From contig NW_027476274.1 in the NCBI RefSeq assembly GCF_051020955.1, positions 124,001 through 188,000 on the forward strand: a stretch of DNA of 64,000 nt, given 5' to 3'. The notes below the pieces were generated by a model. It was given only the letters and a program-made list of their open reading frames with translations. It searched no databases and had not been told where the DNA came from. The DNA is from Megalopta genalis. Its lineage: Eukaryota; Arthropoda; Insecta; Hymenoptera; Halictidae. Below, in pieces: positions 61,801-64,000 of the stretch. A program made the position numbers and the translations under genes. Within the stretch, counting starts at the first letter, position 1. Each line of letters opens with the position of its first letter.

Positions 61801-64000
61801 TCATTTAGCTTTAAATCGATATGATGTAGAAGGTTTAGCTTCAAATCCATGCGAAACAAATGATTTAGCATCAGATACTTGCGATATAACTGATATAGCT
61901 TCAAATGCAGGGGAAACAAACGAGTTAGCATAAAATCCATGCAAAACACATGATTTGGCTTCAAATCAATGCGATGTAGAAGGTATAGCTTCGAATCCAT
62001 GCGAAACAAATGATTTAGCATCAGATATTTGCGATATAAACGACATAGCTTCAAATGCAGGGGAAACAAACGAGTTAGCATCAAATCCATGCAAAACACA
62101 TGATTTAGCTTCAGATACTTGCGATATAAGTGATATAGCTTCAATTGTATAGGAAACAAACGAGTTAGCTTCAAATTCATGCAAAACACATGATTTAGCT
62201 TCAAATCAATGCGATGTAGAAGGATTAGCTACAAATCCAAGCGAACCAAATGATTGAGCTTCAAACACTTGGGATATATGTGATATAGCTTCAAATGCAG
62301 AAGAAACAAACGAGTTAGCTTCAAATCCATGCGAAACACATGATTTAGCTGCAAATCAATGCTGTGTAAACTGTTTAGGTTCAAATCCATGAGACACAAA
62401 TGATTTAGCTTCAGATACTTGCGATATAAGTGATACAGCTGCAAATGCAGACGAAATAAACAAGTTAGCTTCCAATCCAAGCGAATCAACATGATTTAGC
62501 TTCAAATCAATGCGATGTAGAAGGATTAGCTTCAAATCCAAGCGAAGCAAATGATTGAGCTTCAAACACGTGGGATATATGTGATATAGCTTCAAATGTA
62601 GGCGAAACAAACGAGTTAGCTTCAAATCCTAGAGAATCACATGATTTAGCTTCAAATCAATGCGATGTAGAAGGATTAGCTTCAAATCCAAGCGAAGCAA
62701 ATGATTTAGCTTCAAACACTTGGGATATAATTGATATAGCATCAAATGCAGACGAAGCAAACGAGTTAGCTTCAAATCCATGCGAAACACATGATTTAGC
62801 TTCAAATCAGTGCTATGTAGAAGGTTTAGCTTCAAATCCATGCGAAACAAATGATTTAGCTTCAAACACATAGGATATAAGTGATATAGCTTCAAATGTA
62901 GGGGAAACAAACGAGATAGCTTCATATCCAAGCAAAACACATTACTAAGGTTCAAATCAATGCGATGTAGAAGGTAAAGCTTCAAATCCATGCGAAACAA
63001 ATGATTTAGCTTCAAACGCATGGGATATATGTGATATAGCTTCAAATCCATGCGAAACAAATGATTTAGCTTCAAACGCTTGGAATATATGTGATATAGC
63101 TTCAAATGCAGACGAAACAACCGAGTTAGCTGCAAATCCATGCGAAACAAATGATTTAGCTTTAGATACTTGCGATATAAGTGATACAGCTTCAAATGCA
63201 GATGAAATAAATGAGTTAGCTTCCAATCCAAGCGCAACACATGATTTAGCATTAAATCAATGCGATGTAGATGGTTTAGCTTGAAATCCATGCGGAACAT
63301 ATGATTTATCTTGAAACAATTGGGATTTAAGTGATATATCTTCAAATGCAGACGAAACAAACGAGTTAGCTTCCAATCCATGCGAATCACATGATTTAGC
63401 TTCAAATCAATGCGATGTAGAAAGTTTAGCTTCAAATCCATGCGAAAAAAATGATTTAGCTTCAGATACTAGCGATATAAGTGATATAGCTTTAAATGCA
63501 GACGAAACTAACGAGTTAGCTTCTAATCCATGCGAAACACATGATTAAGCTTCAAATCAATGCTATGTAGAAGGATTAGCTTCAAATTCTTGCGACACAA
63601 ATGATTTAGCTTCAGATACTTGCGATACAAGTGAGATAGCTTCAAATGCAGACGGAAACAAACGAGATAGCTTCATATCCAAGCGAAACACATGATTTAG
63701 CTTTAAATCAATACGATGTAGAAGGATTAGCTTCAAATCCATGCGAAACAAATGATTTATCTTCAAACACTTGGGATATAAGTGATATAGTTTCAAATGC
63801 AGACGGAAACAAACGAGTTAGCTTCAAATCCATGCAAGACACATTATTAAGCTTCAAATCAATGATATGTGGAAGGTTTAGCTTCAAATCGATGCGACAG
63901 AAATGATTTAGCATCAGATTGTTCCGATATAAGTGATATAGCTACAAATGTACGGGGAAACAAACGAGTTAGTTTCATATCCAAGCAAAACACATTGTTA
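58900..64000. repeat. Diverged right part of the array
   Basis: 30-bp units continue to the last base. Like types differ more here and long segmental copies are scarce, with more private variants such as gatagttgcgatataagtg, ggacaagcttcaaatcc, caaacgcatgggatatatg and gcagacggaaacaaacg (an extra base, near 63,655 and 63,805). Apart from the short pair at 60.75 kb and echoes of 58.8-59.1 kb at 60.2-60.6 kb, I see no large duplication. No unique flanking DNA appears. Confidence 0.7.
60754..61053. repeat. 150-bp tandem duplication
   Basis: The marker ttcaaacacgtgggatatat begins at 60,791 and 60,941, exactly five units apart. It is preceded each time by a gaaggattagcttcaaatcc unit and followed by gcaggcgaaacaaacg. 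A further copy of the marker is at 62,561, and a related cacttgggatatatg occurs near 62,270. No 31-bp unit lies inside, so the length is exactly 150. Confidence 0.8.

Larger units (their letters stand above)
1..64000. repeat. 30-bp tandem repeat (satellite/minisatellite) array filling the window
   Basis: Every line of the sequence can be cut into 30-bp units that begin GCTTCAAAT (or GCATCA, GCTGCA, GCTACA). Comparing the five main unit types, positions 1-6 (GCTTCA), 8-9 (AT), 14-17 (GCGA), 21, 25 and 29-30 (TA) are the same in all. Positions 7, 10-13, 18-20, 22-24 and 26-28 separate the types. The commonest unit is 10/30 G+C and purine-rich on this strand (12 A, 4 G). Both window ends lie inside units, so the true array is longer than 64 kb. 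No spacer or single-copy island over about 30 bp was found, so all stretches without a gene hold this repeat. This is what satellite DNA looks like. Its chromosomal position and host cannot be read from the window. Confidence 0.97.

Noticed and set aside
1..64000. CRISPR array (30-bp direct repeats)
   Set aside because: Units abut directly with no spacers, they vary internally, and no cas genes are present. A CRISPR array has near-identical repeats separated by unique spacers.
1..64000. One giant repeat-protein gene on the plus strand (ASNPCETNDL decapeptides)
   Set aside because: In-frame TAA, TGA and TAG occur throughout, often in copied units, and 31- and 29-bp units shift frame. The longest plus frame is only 176 codons. 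No splice-site pattern that would remove the stops was recognisable.
1..64000. CENP-B box or other centromere box in the unit
   Set aside because: The minus-strand TTTCGCATGGATTTG stretch looks superficially similar, but it lacks the A and CGGG positions required by the CENP-B box consensus. Centromere identity cannot be claimed.
1..64000. Telomeric repeats or an rDNA spacer
   Set aside because: No short G-rich telomere-type runs and no rRNA-like or promoter-like unique blocks were found. The unit does not resemble them.
1..64000. Simulated or scrambled sequence
   Set aside because: Nested duplications with copy-specific indels, transition-rich subtypes and graded divergence are coherent with natural satellite evolution.

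Overview
The window is one uninterrupted tandem-repeat array. From base 1 to base 64000 every stretch I read is built from copies of a 30-bp unit that starts GCTTCAAAT, contains a TGCGA-like core at positions 13-17 and ends in TTA or ATA. That is about 2,100 units. Neither end of the array is inside the window, and I found no single-copy sequence, rRNA, tRNA, transposon or convincing gene. A 35%-GC, spacer-free minisatellite/satellite array of at least 64 kb points to a eukaryotic chromosome (heterochromatin, a pericentromeric or subtelomeric block, or a very large VNTR). The sequence does not let me name the organism.

There are three levels of organisation. (1) The 30-bp unit, with a few 31-bp and 29-bp variants. 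(2) A recurrent order of five diverged unit types that makes a 150-bp higher-order repeat. In one frame the units read NPCETNDL, DTCDISDI, NAGETNEL, NPCETHDL and NQCDVEGL, each preceded by AS. (3) Segmental duplications of about 0.15 to 3.2 kb whose offsets are n x 30 plus the net surplus of 31-bp over 29-bp units. This is the footprint of unequal exchange in unit register.

Layout. 1-6.3 kb: three related modules starting at 1, 2,883 and 5,554. 6.5-7.3 kb: a local subfamily with 270/240-bp period. 7.7-9.6 kb: 301-bp tandem modules. 10-16.2 kb: a marker module present three times. 16.4-19.7 kb: a block that reappears at 31.4, 33.5 and 35.5 kb. 19.7-36.3 kb: the most recently amplified zone, with tandem duplications of 2,491, 1,294 and 2,108 bp. 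37.2-37.8 kb: a displaced fragment of that zone. 37.9-43.8 kb: 2,219/2,370-bp tandem copies. 44-50 kb: mixed units, a displaced fragment and 421-bp modules. 50.5-56.1 kb: a 3,155-bp duplication. 56.1-64 kb: more diverged units with short 933-bp and 150-bp local duplications.

Because 30 is divisible by three, a frame free of stops in one unit stays free over many. One plus frame and two minus frames are therefore open for long runs (up to 536 codons on the minus strand). I see no third-codon-position bias between unit types, stop codons have been copied along with duplications, and the 31-bp units shift frame. I therefore treat the ORFs as by-products of the repeat and list the longest only as low-confidence items.
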